Counted from the first letter of the stretch, positions 47,001 to 56,559 are shown. The stretch: 64,000 nucleotides of DNA from CAVTLG01 sp963735495 (GCA_963735495.1 CAVTLG010000008.1:372001-436000); one strand, 5' to 3'. Notes: generated from the sequence alone by a model not told the origin. Numbers and translations are program-made.

Positions 47001-48062
47001 ATTATTTAACTGCCCTACCTCTCTTGGCAGTTCCTTTAGTTGATTCCCACCCACATACAATCCTTGTAAGTTGTTTAATTGGCCTAGCTCCCTTGGTAGC
47101 TCCCTCAGTCGGTTCTCGCGCACGCTCAGCGTTTGTAAGCTACTCAACTGTCCTAGCTCTCCTGGCAATTCTCTCAACTGATTCCCATCCACACGCAGGT
47201 CTTGTAACTGGCTCAACCGCCCTAACTCTCCTGGTAGCTCCTTCAGCCGATTGTCTGTCACGAACAATATTTGTAAATTGCTCAACTGGCCTAGTTCTCT
47301 CGGCAATTCTCTCAATTGGTTCCTACTTACGTTCAGTATGCGCAATCTGCTCAACTGCCCTAACTCCCTTGGCAGTTCCCTCAATTGGTTCTCATAAACA
47401 TCCAGATCTTGTAATCGGCTCAAATGCCCTAACTCTCCTGGTAGCTCCTTCAGTCGGTTCTCATCCACATACAGTTCTTGTAAATTGCTTAACTGTCCTA
47501 ACTCTCCTGGCAGCTTCTCCAGCCGGTTCCCCTCCACATACAACTTTTGTAAACTGCTCAACTGCCCTAGCTCTCCCGGCAGCTCCTTCAGTTGGTTCCA
47601 ATTCAGTGTAAGTACTCGCAAATGCATCAAACAACTAATTTTGGATGGTACATCTCTCAACTGGTTTGCATCTATATACAAATTATTCAGACTGATCAAT
47701 TGCAATATTTCAACAGGAAAGATACCCATTTGATTAGAATCCACATCCAGCTCCAGCAAATTATTGAGCTGAACAAATTTGGCAGGCAATTTACTCAACT
47801 GGTTATTATTGACGATAAGCCTCAGCAAGCTTCTTAATCGGCTTATCCCAGGCGGCAATTCCCTCAGCTGGTTCTGACTCAAATCGAGTTCCTGTAAGTG
47901 GCTTAGCAAGCCTATTTCAGATGGCAATTGCGTTAGCGATAGTTTCGCCAGCGATAGAGTTATCAGATTGCCTTCATCATTGTAGGCGGCTTTAGTGATT
48001 TCAACGCCGAGTTTTTCCGCAAGCACTGCTACGATATCTTGATCTTTAGGCACAACCGACAT
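44004..48062 (-). CDS. ROCO-family protein: leucine-rich repeats, Roc GTPase, COR domain
   Basis: 1352 residues. About 24 leucine-rich repeats of 23 residues (LPxELGQLSNLQELYVxxNxL) fill residues ~35-590; two three-repeat blocks (17-19 and 20-22) are near identical, suggesting recent duplication. The Roc GTPase follows: P-loop LLVGEGGTGKSS, switch-like THGIEV, WDFGGQ (DxxGQ), and ATHIDEHS. A COR dimerisation region and a C-terminal part with a Cys/His cluster (CNCHWGRDAAEACPRYH) follow. LRR-Roc-COR proteins act as GTP-regulated scaffolds; some bacterial ones are linked to cell signalling or defence. No membrane segment. Transcribed alone. Confidence 0.9.
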   Translation of the reverse strand: MSVVPKDQDIVAVLAEKLGVEITKAAYNDEGNLITLSLAKLSLTQLPSEIGLLSHLQELDLSQNQLRELPPGISRLRSLLRLIVNNNQLSKLPAKFVQLNNLLELDVDSNQMGIFPVEILQLISLNNLYIDANQLRDVPSKISCLMHLRVLTLNWNQLKELPGELGQLSSLQKLYVEGNRLEKLPGELGQLSNLQELYVDENRLKELPGELGHLSRLQDLDVYENQLRELPRELGQLSRLRILNVSRNQLRELPRELGQLSNLQILFVTDNRLKELPGELGRLSQLQDLRVDGNQLRELPGELGQLSSLQTLSVRENRLRELPRELGQLNNLQGLYVGGNQLKELPREVGQLNNLQVLSAFRNQLKELPRELGRLSNLQELYVRGNQLRELPREVGQLNNLQVLYVNGNWLKGLPEELWQLGNLQKLSVHRNQLSELPEALGQLGNLQELYVGGNRLKKLPRELGLLSSLQELYMDGNQLEGLPEELWQLGNLRELSMYGNQLSELPGELGQLGNLQELYVGGNRLKKLPRELGLLSKLRVLNVSGNLLKELSAEIIQLHNLQELYLNHNLLTKLPIEMSQLSNLRKLDLSDNPNLLTPPPEVVARGTKDVLGFLQELQNNRFTRYEAKLLLVGEGGTGKSSLLRALRNDQFNPHLSTTHGIEVDRLELAYPEHATMLNTWDFGGQHIYHATHQFFLTKRSLYLVVWNARLGAEQGRLHYWLETIKALAPDAPVLLVATHIDEHSSDLNYQLYKDAYPQLVGSLNISNQDGAGIAELKARLLEEAERLPLMGQPWPRTWLDVENALLARPEQYIDANEYVRCCTQCGTEEEIVKGTLGNYLHDLGKILYFRDDYVLSNLVVLKPNWITRAISLVLDDDATSAAKGILPHSELARIWSHDEDGQLYASYLYPIFLRLMERFELSYQMEADLPGEHPTSSLIPLLLPHQPPADLPAWPKHPPEGQSQVEMVYRLEAIPAGIMSRFIVRTHRYTKKQHWREGVLLEYQGHQARAELNPLLRELHLIVQGPLPQNFFTILMNTIDEILARFEGLTVRREIPCNCHWGRDAAEACPRYHRYEDLIRRMENKRFTVDCPDTFYPVSVPLLLYGIHSSTNEQVMQDIQTGQTEIKREIQSSRQEMQGHFQSLELRLNQQSELIVRSFTRQWNLEMQKLEAECPNTFVLESGGNSLFNPKNWVSEEYHMYLICQHPSGPHRVGKGYRVRKSEEWWKAVSPWLNHLVTFLKYGIPLGQAVGLVYAAVDVKSMQDTIGMVDQIVSDVPELEAPDGMNALSGHLTGGQNVAGAALRALYNLLKEVDPDQTWGGLRKTLTPDGNIFWLCEEHRQQYEVKPLVLP

Positions 48063-48167
48063 ATATCATATCCTCTCCCTATATATACTCTCTAAACCCA
48101 TCTGCTGCTATCAGTTTAATCGAGAGTAAGGGTTATGGCAAGCTATTAGGTAGATAACATGCGTGTA

Positions 48168-49046
48168 CTATGAGGCCAGAATACTGATTAACCAGCCACC
48201 CGCCAGTATCAGGCAAGTCATAACGGTCAGGTAGAAGTAATTTTTGCGTTGCAGCACAGGTCCGGTCGGTCCGAAAAATAGATACATGATACTGACTATA
48301 AGACACGTAAACAGCAGCGTTGGAAGGCTTATCCAGGGTTGAGTTGTAACAATCCGAGTTATCGTCAATACAACGATTAAGAGCCCTGCCAGGAGAATGA
48401 GCAACGGACAGGCGATGTAGGTTCCTCGGACGCCGAGTACTACGGCAAGCGTCCGAGTCTGGTGTGCCGCGTCCTCTTCGATGTCTGGTAGAGAGTTCGC
48501 GAGGTTCAAGGCGATGCCCAACAAAGCTGCGACAGGGACAAGCCAGAAAATAAAGGAGACAATATGTCCCACGCCAACAAAAGCATACACCGGGATGAGT
48601 GGAATGGCGAGCGCGAAGACGACACCACTGAAGGGCGTTGCTTTGAGTCCCAGGTTGTAGCTGAGGGCAAAGGCGAGATAGAGTAGGGAGATAAACCAGG
48701 CCAGTGGATTCAATGGCAACAGCAGCAGGACCATCACGACAATCAACGCAAGACCAAGGATCAGTGCTTCCCGCGCTGTCACCAGGCCGCGCACGATAGG
48801 CTTGTCGCGTTTGCTCACGGCATCCAGGCGACGATCACAGTAATCGTTAAGTACCGCGATAGAGAGCTGCATCGCAACATGTGCCGCAATCACCAGCACA
48901 ATAGTGTGCCAGATTAGTACAGGCCAGGCCGCCAGGAGCGCGAAAATGGTCACGGCGATAGTATGAAATAAGACAGGTACTGGATGACAGAGCCAAAAGA
49001 AACCTCGCGCAGCGTCGCCCCAGGTCCGCTTCTTGACAGTCCCCAT
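48168..49046 (-). CDS. UbiA-family prenyltransferase
   Basis: 292 residues from the ATG at 49046; a GTG at 49085 directly after the anti-sigma stop would add 13. Eight to nine membrane helices. The first Asp-rich motif appears as LNDYCDRRLDAV (NDxxDxxxD), followed by KRDKPIVRG, and the second as NSLPDIEEDAAHQTRT. These bind prenyl diphosphate and Mg2+. UbiA enzymes attach prenyl chains to quinone, heme or other aromatic acceptors; acceptor not clear here. Adjacent to the sigma/anti-sigma pair, possibly co-transcribed. Confidence 0.88.
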   Translation of the reverse strand: MGTVKKRTWGDAARGFFWLCHPVPVLFHTIAVTIFALLAAWPVLIWHTIVLVIAAHVAMQLSIAVLNDYCDRRLDAVSKRDKPIVRGLVTAREALILGLALIVVMVLLLLPLNPLAWFISLLYLAFALSYNLGLKATPFSGVVFALAIPLIPVYAFVGVGHIVSFIFWLVPVAALLGIALNLANSLPDIEEDAAHQTRTLAVVLGVRGTYIACPLLILLAGLLIVVLTITRIVTTQPWISLPTLLFTCLIVSIMYLFFGPTGPVLQRKNYFYLTVMTCLILAGGWLISILAS

Positions 49047-49085
49047 GCAATATTTACATCTTTCTGCCAGCTTGCCACAGATCAC

Positions 49086-49673
49086 TTACCACACGGGCAA
49101 GCGATCCAGGACGGATTTGAACCAGAGCGTCCGCATCTCTGCACCGGCCAGCATCAGCGTGATCCATACACCCAGGATTGTCCCAACGACCCACAATATC
49201 AACATCAACGTCCCACTATCGACACCAATCAACGTATTCCAGACATTGATCAGCAGGTGAAAGAGCAGACTATGGCCGTTAGTCACCGGGAGCACAGCCC
49301 GCACGGAAGGCTGCACCAGCACAATACCGAGCATCGCCACCGTAGCCAGCAGAACCGCCGTCAGCATTTCCCGTAGCGATGGCCGGAACAGCTCATAGGG
49401 TTGCTTTTGAGCCATCTCCCGGCTCTGCGCGGCACTGAGAGCGACACGCCGCATGATATTTACCGTCAAATCTGCCGGTTCCACTACCAGTTCCATCCCC
49501 TGCACAGCATGCTCAATATCTTCCAGTACCAGCAATTCCGCGTGGCAATCAGGGCAGGTAGAGATATGCGCCTCAAGAGCACGCAGTTGTCCTAGCGTTA
49601 ACTGATGGTCCATATATAACTGTAACTGCTTGACAGCTTTAGCACAGCGCATGACTATCCTCTCGATTTCCAT
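49086..49673 (-). CDS. Zinc-finger anti-sigma factor
   Basis: 195 residues. An N-terminal zinc-binding anti-sigma domain HxxxCxxC is visible in ALEAHISTCPDCHAEL, then a single membrane helix (LTAVLLATVAMLGIVLV) and a second hydrophobic stretch near residue 150-175. Such proteins hold the ECF sigma factor at the membrane until an outside signal releases it. Its start overlaps the end of the sigma gene by 19 bases, so the two are translationally coupled. Confidence 0.88.
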   Translation of the reverse strand: MEIERIVMRCAKAVKQLQLYMDHQLTLGQLRALEAHISTCPDCHAELLVLEDIEHAVQGMELVVEPADLTVNIMRRVALSAAQSREMAQKQPYELFRPSLREMLTAVLLATVAMLGIVLVQPSVRAVLPVTNGHSLLFHLLINVWNTLIGVDSGTLMLILWVVGTILGVWITLMLAGAEMRTLWFKSVLDRLPVW

Positions 49674-50287
49674 TCATGCTCGAAAGCTTCAATGCGTTCC
49701 TTGAGCAGGTTACGTGCCCGAAATAACTGCGTCTTGATCGTACCAATGGGCATGGTCAGTACTTCAGCCATTTCTTCATAGGTCATGTCCTGCAAATGGC
49801 GCAAGACCAGCACCGCCCGGTACTTGGCAGGCAACTGCGCGAGATGCTCACGCACGAAAGCCTGTCGATCACGCACTTCTAATTCAGCGCCAATACGCTC
49901 ATCGTTATCTATCTGCTCCGCCTGCATTGCCAGTTGCAGAGTATTGTCGCGCTTTCGCTGTTCTAACTGTTTTAACGCGCAATTGTAAGCAATACGATAT
50001 AACCAGGTAGTGAAACGAGCCTCACCGCGAAATGAAGACAGACCTTGCCAGGCGGCAAGAAACGTCTCCTGCGTCACTTCATTTGCCTCTTCATATTGCT
50101 GGAGCATACGAAAGACAAGATTGAAGACACGTCGCTGGTGCCGTTGCACTAACAGGGCAAAAGCATCCTGATCGCCAGTCTGACTGGCGCGTACAAGTGC
50201 GACATCATCCAGTTCTGCAGCGGATGGTGTCACATTGGCAAGCGGTATTCCGATGCTATGTGATGGCTGCAAGATATACTCACTCAT
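49655..50287 (-). CDS. ECF-subfamily RNA polymerase sigma factor
   Basis: 210 residues. Region 2 spans ~30-100 (DAFALLVQRHQRRVFNLVFRML, EEANEVTQETFLAAWQ, FTTWLYRIAYNCALKQ) and region 4 ~150-205 (LPAKYRAVLVLRHLQDMTYEEMAEVLTMPIGTIKTQLFRARNLL in pieces). There is no region 3, typical of ECF factors. Immediately upstream of, and overlapping, its anti-sigma. The regulon is unknown; the gene upstream is divergent. Confidence 0.95.
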   Translation of the reverse strand: MSEYILQPSHSIGIPLANVTPSAAELDDVALVRASQTGDQDAFALLVQRHQRRVFNLVFRMLQQYEEANEVTQETFLAAWQGLSSFRGEARFTTWLYRIAYNCALKQLEQRKRDNTLQLAMQAEQIDNDERIGAELEVRDRQAFVREHLAQLPAKYRAVLVLRHLQDMTYEEMAEVLTMPIGTIKTQLFRARNLLKERIEAFEHEWKSRG

Positions 50288-50403
50288 TATATGATATTAG
50301 AGGACGGCCAGCAGGAAAAAGTTTCATCAACCCGACGAAACATTCTTCCCAATTACTCGTATCTTATCATACTGAAATCCTATTGAGGAAGAGGTGATAG
50401 AAA

Positions 50404-50841
50404 ATGTCATACAGTGCCCTGGCTTTACTGTTTGGTTGGTTAGTAGCTTTAGCCATTTTCTTTGGTTTCATAGTACTTTTGCGCTACATACACCATCGCG
50501 AGCGCATGGCTTTGATTCAGCAAGGTATCAATCCGAATAACTTACAAAAAGGCCGCCGTAGCCGAGGCTTGTTACGCGCAGGACTGATTACCATGATGGT
50601 GGGTCTCTCGCTCACGATAGGACTCTACCCCATCGGATTCTTCCTGCCCACAAACCTCGCGATCCCTTATCATCTCGGTCCCTGGCTGCTACCAGGACTG
50701 ATCCCGCTGGGCGTTGGCGTAGCGCTTACGATCAGCTATTACCTGGAGCAGAACTCGCAAAGTTCGAACGAAGACGCGCAAGACAACGTCATCCCCCTCG
50801 AAGATCGCCTGCGACGCGAACGTCGAGAGCAAGACAAATAG
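50404..50841 (+). CDS. Two-span membrane protein, DUF6249-like
   Basis: 145 residues. A first helix (ALLFGWLVALAIFFGFIVLL) is followed by the basic YIHHRERMALIQQGINP, typical of a small membrane protein family with a cytoplasmic HxxRxxMAxIxxG motif (DUF6249-like). Two to three further hydrophobic stretches follow and the tail is charged. AGGAAGAGG lies before the ATG. Divergent from the sigma factor gene. Function unknown. Confidence 0.7.
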   Translation: MSYSALALLFGWLVALAIFFGFIVLLRYIHHRERMALIQQGINPNNLQKGRRSRGLLRAGLITMMVGLSLTIGLYPIGFFLPTNLAIPYHLGPWLLPGLIPLGVGVALTISYYLEQNSQSSNEDAQDNVIPLEDRLRRERREQDK

Positions 50842-50903
50842 CGCGCACACGTTCTGAATATTTACCATTTTCTCAATTTTCCGCAAAAACACAGGGAAAA
50901 CTA

Positions 50904-50932
50904 TTGACAGGATACGAGGTCAGTGCTATTAT
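50904..50932 (+). promoter_or_regulatory. Strong promoter of the rRNA locus
   Basis: Perfect TTGACA at 50904-50909, 17-base spacer, TATTAT at 50927-50932. It lies about 180 bases before the 16S gene, as expected for an rrn P1-type promoter. Confidence 0.8.
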
Positions 50933-51112
50933 CTGTCTTGCGCCCGACGATAAGCACTGAAGGCGCGCGAGGGGCGAAAGCACCAGAGAAGTACTTGAAC
51001 AACTGAAGAGTGGTAAGGAAGCAAGAAGAACAAAAAGCCAGTCAATAACTTTGATAAGCTCGCATCAGCAATAAACGTAAATCTCTAGTGAGAGATTTGC
51101 ATATAAATACAC

Positions 51113-52596
<1,484 letters not shown>

Positions 52597-52766
52597 GGGA
52601 ACACTGATCTCCTTCGGGAGATCCATTCCCAGGTCGATCCTCACTTACAAAGTGAGGCGAACTGTAAAGGCTTATGATAGGTTGATTGGCGTTCGATTGT
52701 CACACCTTACCACTCTTTAGTTGTCCATGGAAGCTGATGCTTTCTCCTCGTTCAACCTGCACACGA

Positions 52767-52840
52767 GGGCTTTTAGCTCAGGTGGTTAGAGCGCAGTCCT
52801 GATAAGACTGAGGTCCCTGGTTCGAGTCCAGGAAGGCCCA
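52767..52840 (+). tRNA. tRNA-Ile (anticodon GAT)
   Basis: 74 bases in the 16S spacer. Acceptor GGGCTTT pairs with AAGGCCC, anticodon stem CAGTC/GACTG with loop CTGATAA giving GAT, T-arm CCTGGTTCGAGTCCAGG. A near-identical second copy lies at 53201. Confidence 0.95.
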
Positions 52841-52844
52841 TTTT

Positions 52845-52919
52845 GGCGGAAGTAGGGGTTCGAATCCCCTCATCTCCATGCAAGGGGATGTAGCTTAGTT
52901 GGTAGAGCGCCACCCTTGA
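52845..52919 (+). pseudogene. Permuted tRNA-Ala-like halves
   Basis: A 3' half (52845-52878: GGCGGAAGT, T-arm AGGGGTTCGAATCCCCT, acceptor CATCTCC, A) precedes a 5' half (52884-52919: acceptor GGGGATG, D-arm GCTTAGTTGGTAGAGC, CGCCACC). They are separated by TGCAA. The two acceptor halves pair with each other and share a T-A where the intact neighbour has C-G. No complete anticodon arm can be assembled in normal order. Most likely remnants of a tandem duplication; a permuted gene is the exciting alternative. Confidence 0.7.
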
Positions 52920-52995
52920 GGGGACGTAGCTTAGTTGGTAGAGCGCCGCCTTTGCACGGCGGAGGTCAGGGGTTCGAATCCCCTCGTCTCCACCA
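52920..52995 (+). tRNA. tRNA-Ala (anticodon TGC)
   Basis: 76 bases including an encoded CCA. Acceptor GGGGACG pairs with CGTCTCC, anticodon loop TTTGCAC in stem CCGCC/GGCGG gives TGC, T-arm AGGGGTTCGAATCCCCT. It directly abuts the 5' tRNA half before it. Confidence 0.95.
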
Positions 52996-53025
52996 GGAAG
53001 CTATACCCGTTTGTACATGCAGGTG

Positions 53026-53143
<118 letters not shown>

Positions 53144-53145
53144 CA

Positions 53146-53170
53146 CCCGCCTGTATGGGCGGGTTTTCCT
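53146..53170 (+). terminator. Terminator after 5S rRNA
   Basis: CCCGCC pairs with GGCGGG across TGTATG, followed by TTTTCC. Confidence 0.75.
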
Positions 53171-53200
53171 GTACTCTGTGCCTGTAAACAACGGCATTGA

Positions 53201-53275
53201 GGGCTTTTAGCTCAGGTGGTTAGAGCGCAGTCCTGATAAGACTGAGGTCCCTGGTTCGAAGTCCAGGAAGGCCCA
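53201..53275 (+). tRNA. Second tRNA-Ile (GAT) copy with an extra base in the T-loop
   Basis: Matches the 52767 tRNA-Ile throughout but has TTCGAAGT instead of TTCGAGT, making an 8-base T-loop. It lies beyond the 5S terminator and is probably defective. A truncated acetyltransferase gene begins at its 3' end, so it marks a rearrangement junction. Confidence 0.75.
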
Positions 53276-53580
53276 CTACTCCTCTTGGCCCTCAAAGTAA
53301 CCTGCGCCTGTATCTCGGCATCCTGGATGGCAAACCAGTTGCTACTGTTGCCCTATACCTGGCAGCCGGCGTGGCCGCGATCCAGCACGACGTCACCTTA
53401 CACCAGTTCCGCCGACAAGGTATTGGTGCCGCAATGACTCTTATGGCGGCCCGCGAGGCCCGAGCAGCAGGCTACCGCGTTGGAGTCCTCACAGCTTCAC
53501 CTTTCGGGATCAACATCTACCGTCGTCTGGGCATCAAAGAGTGCTGCATGGTCAGCACCTACGAGTGGTATCCCGCTTAA
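53276..53580 (+). pseudogene. C-terminal fragment of a GNAT acetyltransferase
   Basis: The open frame starts immediately after the second tRNA-Ile with no start codon or ribosome-binding site, reading LRLYLGILDGKPVATVALYL, then FRRQGIGAAMTLMAAREARAAG (RxxGxG motif A), and GINIYRRLGIKE. These are the last two thirds of a GNAT fold; the N-terminus is missing. A GTG at 53371 could start a 69-residue product but it would lack half the fold. Interpreted as a truncated gene at a breakpoint. Confidence 0.75.
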
Positions 53581-53646
53581 GCCTCCCTCTTATGACGATT
53601 GCGGAAGGCGGGAAAGCTACATAAGATAACGAGCATCGGCGTGGCA

Positions 53647-54870
53647 CTACATACCAGCACGGTATACGCGGATACCACCGCTACCGGTGCGTAACTTGAG
53701 TTGTGGGCGCGGAAGACTGCCTGCCTGAGTGCCCCCAAATTCGTTCATGACGCCACCTGAGCCTGTTGAAGCCTTCAAGCGAAACGATGCATCGGCTGGC
53801 AGCGTCACGTGAATGCTACCACTGCCTGTCTTCATCTGGTAATCGCCAAGAGCATCAAGCGAACCTTCAACCTCGATTGAGCCACTGCCTGTTTTCAGGC
53901 AGGATGCGCCCGACAGAGCCGCCTCACTGACCTCGATGCGCCCACTACCGGTCTGCGCGACCAGCTGACCGTGTACGTTACTACCTTCGATGCGTGAGCT
54001 ACCAGTACGCATCGTAATGCGACCCTGAAGATTGTTGAAATCGATGCGTCCACTGCCGGTGTACAGGTCGATCTGACCCTGGAGATTGTTGGCCTCGATG
54101 CGTCCACTACCAGTGTGCGCGACTATCTGACCTTGCAGTTCACTGATGATGACTCTGCCGCTACCCGTACGCAATCTGTGCCTACCGTTCGCGCCCTGGA
54201 CGATGATTTTTCCACTCCCATTCAGCAGCTCCAGATCACAATTCGCAGGTACCGTAATATCCAGGTCGATGCTTCTCAAGCCAAATTGAAACAGGTTCCA
54301 AAAGATGTTACCTGCTATATTGAGTGTATCACCTTGCTGGTTATATATGACCTGCATCCTGCTCAGGTCCATGCCCAGACCACTGGCACGCTTGCTGCCA
54401 GCCACCGACACAACCCCGTCCGCACCACGGTGCAGCGCGATGGTACCATGGGCATTTTTGATCACGAGCGTGGGCCGCTCGGAAACCTGGAACGTCTGCG
54501 TCGGTAGAGGGACAGCTACGACGCGCCAGTTGCTGCTGATTACCACGCTTCCAACGATCACCAAAGCCGTAAGAATCAGCCAACTCAGCCAGTGAATAAT
54601 GAGACCAAAGATAGTACCCGCTACCATCACAGCACAGAGGAATAGCAGCACGATCAGCAGCTCTCGCACACCCCACCGCGCTTTGGGTTTTGGCTGAAGC
54701 TTCTCGCCGTCCTTCAGCCAGCTATCCCATCTATCCTGGCCTGTATAGCCCTCTGCGTAGGATGCATCTTCCTGCGGCTGATAGGCTGGCTCACGAGGAT
54801 TGGTGTTGACTGGCTGCTCACTCGCTGGCGTTGGCTCTGGTGTATCGTATATGTTTTCCTGGCTTTGCAT
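53647..54870 (-). CDS. DUF4097-like adhesin-type protein with GSGRI repeats
   Basis: 407 residues. N-terminal disordered segment (residues ~1-70, Pro/Gln/Glu-rich), two hydrophobic stretches at ~70-115 (ELLIVLLFLCAVMVAGTIFGLII in part), then a beta-helix-like region with repeats of the form HTGSGRIEANNLQGQIDLYTGSGRIDFNNLQG (in parts TGSGRIEANNLQG, TGSGRIDFNNLQG). This resembles the DUF4097/putative-adhesin family of parallel beta-helix membrane proteins. Convergent with the GNAT fragment; divergent context unknown. Confidence 0.8.
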   Translation of the reverse strand: MQSQENIYDTPEPTPASEQPVNTNPREPAYQPQEDASYAEGYTGQDRWDSWLKDGEKLQPKPKARWGVRELLIVLLFLCAVMVAGTIFGLIIHWLSWLILTALVIVGSVVISSNWRVVAVPLPTQTFQVSERPTLVIKNAHGTIALHRGADGVVSVAGSKRASGLGMDLSRMQVIYNQQGDTLNIAGNIFWNLFQFGLRSIDLDITVPANCDLELLNGSGKIIVQGANGRHRLRTGSGRVIISELQGQIVAHTGSGRIEANNLQGQIDLYTGSGRIDFNNLQGRITMRTGSSRIEGSNVHGQLVAQTGSGRIEVSEAALSGASCLKTGSGSIEVEGSLDALGDYQMKTGSGSIHVTLPADASFRLKASTGSGGVMNEFGGTQAGSLPRPQLKLRTGSGGIRVYRAGM

Positions 54871-54974
54871 GAGTGTTCCCCGCTTCGACTGGATTTAACA
54901 GACTAGACAGCATAGCAGTTCACCAGAATCAATACGAATGTGACCGGCATCAGGTTGGGCATAGAAACTGAACT

Positions 54975-55760
54975 TCACGATGCCTTTATTTTTTTGTATG
55001 CTAACCTGAGACCTTCCAGCGGCAAATACTGGTTGACATGCTTAATTTCGGGGATAATGGGAGCCATCAACTGCGCCAGGCCACCATGCGCAATCACCTT
55101 GACTTCGTCGGCCTGCGTGACGCCTGGTATCTCTTTGAGCAAACGAGCGATCAAGCCTTGTACGAGACCTACATGTCCATAAATGATACCTGATTGCATA
55201 TTCTCTATCGTATTTTTGCCAAGCGCAGTGCGCGGTGGCGTCATATCCACCCGATAGAGGCGCGAGGCCGCACTGCTAAGCGCTTCAGCCGAAATCACCA
55301 GCCCGGGAGCAATGGCACCACCCAGAAAATCTCCCTGCGCAGAAACAACATCAAAGGTTGTTGCAGTGCTAAAGGCGATGACGATAGCAGGTCCACCATA
55401 GAGATGATAGGCAGCCATGGTTGTCATTATACGGTCAGAGCCGAGTTCCCACGGATTGTCTACCAGCAAATGAAAACCCAGGTCTAGCGTATGATCAATT
55501 ACGAACGCTTCCTTGTTACAATAATTTACTGCGAGATCCTGAAATACGGGAGTGAGTGGAGGGACAACACTTGAAACGATCAGATCATCGATATCGGTAA
55601 GGTCGTAACCAGCATGGCGGAACAAATCATTCAGCACCATGGCATATTCATCCGTGGTACGCTGGCGGGCAGTTGACACCACCCAGTGATGCTTCATGAT
55701 CTCTCCATGATAGAGACCAAATTTGATATTGGTATTACTGATATCAATGGCAAGCAGCAT
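54975..55760 (-). CDS. coaX: Type III pantothenate kinase
   Basis: 261 residues from the ATG at 55760, chosen because the family begins with the phosphate-binding LLAIDISNTNIKFG; an upstream in-frame ATG at 55802 would add 14. First step of CoA biosynthesis, ATP-dependent phosphorylation of pantothenate. Other motifs: PPLTPVFQDL, NPWELGSDRIM, the adenosine/phosphate AFSTATTFDVV and GGAIAPGL. The length is typical. No other CoA genes nearby. Confidence 0.92.
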   Translation of the reverse strand: MLLAIDISNTNIKFGLYHGEIMKHHWVVSTARQRTTDEYAMVLNDLFRHAGYDLTDIDDLIVSSVVPPLTPVFQDLAVNYCNKEAFVIDHTLDLGFHLLVDNPWELGSDRIMTTMAAYHLYGGPAIVIAFSTATTFDVVSAQGDFLGGAIAPGLVISAEALSSAASRLYRVDMTPPRTALGKNTIENMQSGIIYGHVGLVQGLIARLLKEIPGVTQADEVKVIAHGGLAQLMAPIIPEIKHVNQYLPLEGLRLAYKKIKAS

Positions 55761-55825
55761 AAACGCTTCACTTTCTATGGATGAGTGAATCTCTATCCGC
55801 AATACATGTATGCACTATGACAGTG

Positions 55826-56500
55826 CTACTGAAGAGAGGCAGTATATTTTTTTAGTACAGCAGCAATCATAAAAGGGTCCCCGTATGTCTGATCATTGAC
55901 AACGGTTACTTCACTATTTGTGCGTGCGTCAATAAAGGCCAACGATGTAGGGGTGCGCATTCTTTTGCGCCGCCAGCGCATACCCGATAGCGTCATACCA
56001 CGTCCGAAAAAGAAACCCATGGTGCTCTCGCCGACGCCCGGTATCTGCTTGACATCGACTTGCTCGGTCTCAGCAGAGCGATCAATGGGAGCACGACCAC
56101 GCGGTGTTACATGGCGTACATCGGCGAGCGGAACATGGATAATCTTCTTGCCCTCTTGCTTGACAAAGTCTTCGTCCGTAATCACAATCATATGCTCATC
56201 AGCGTGGATGAGGCGATACACGTCAACTATCAAAAGTATCACACTGCCAACAGCAATAAAGCCGATGATAGCCAGCAGCAGCGTGGTAAAAATGATAGGC
56301 GCAACTCCACGCTCATAATTATAAGGAATAACGGCAGGGACAATCATTGCCAGCAACCCCGAACCCAGGAGCGCACCAAATATCCAACCGGCAAGTCCCC
56401 CGAGGACCTGGCGGCGCAGCAATGGGAACACAGCCCAACCATCTGATCCTTTCACGTTAGCTCTAGCCTGAACAAGGATCTCTCTAGCATCCACGTCCAA
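55826..56500 (-). CDS. Membrane protein with C-terminal PH-like domain
   Basis: 224 residues. Two hydrophobic stretches near residues 30-60 and 70-95 (ILGGLAGWIFGALLGSGLLAMIV type and IIGFIAVGSVILLIVDVY) precede a cytoplasmic part with HMIVITDEDFVKQEGKKIIHVPLADVRHV (in pieces), resembling a bacterial PH/bPH domain in which the strand pattern of a stored value and a helix is seen. Function unknown. An inverted-repeat element lies upstream, similar to the one before the SnoaL-like gene. Confidence 0.7.
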   Translation of the reverse strand: MDVDAREILVQARANVKGSDGWAVFPLLRRQVLGGLAGWIFGALLGSGLLAMIVPAVIPYNYERGVAPIIFTTLLLAIIGFIAVGSVILLIVDVYRLIHADEHMIVITDEDFVKQEGKKIIHVPLADVRHVTPRGRAPIDRSAETEQVDVKQIPGVGESTMGFFFGRGMTLSGMRWRRKRMRTPTSLAFIDARTNSEVTVVNDQTYGDPFMIAAVLKKYTASLQ

Positions 56501-56507
56501 CTCCTTT

Positions 56508-56559
56508 GAGAGTGTTTAGAAGCCACATATTTTTTGTCATCTGAAACCAAACACTATCA
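56508..56559. promoter_or_regulatory. Inverted repeat sharing the GATAGTGTTTGG core
   Basis: GAGAGTGTTTAG (56508-56519) and CCAAACACTATC (56548-56559) form an imperfect inverted pair upstream of the leftward membrane protein gene. The right arm is identical over 12 bases to the arm at 20015-20026. Confidence 0.4.

Noticed and set aside
46519..47611. Long rightward frames rich in Ser, Asn and Pro opposite the LRR region
   Set aside because: They are antisense shadows of the repetitive LRR coding sequence and repeat with the same 69-base period.
47000..47700. Tandem DNA repeat as a separate element
   Set aside because: The 69-bp periodicity is the coding pattern of leucine-rich repeats in the ROCO protein, not an independent satellite.
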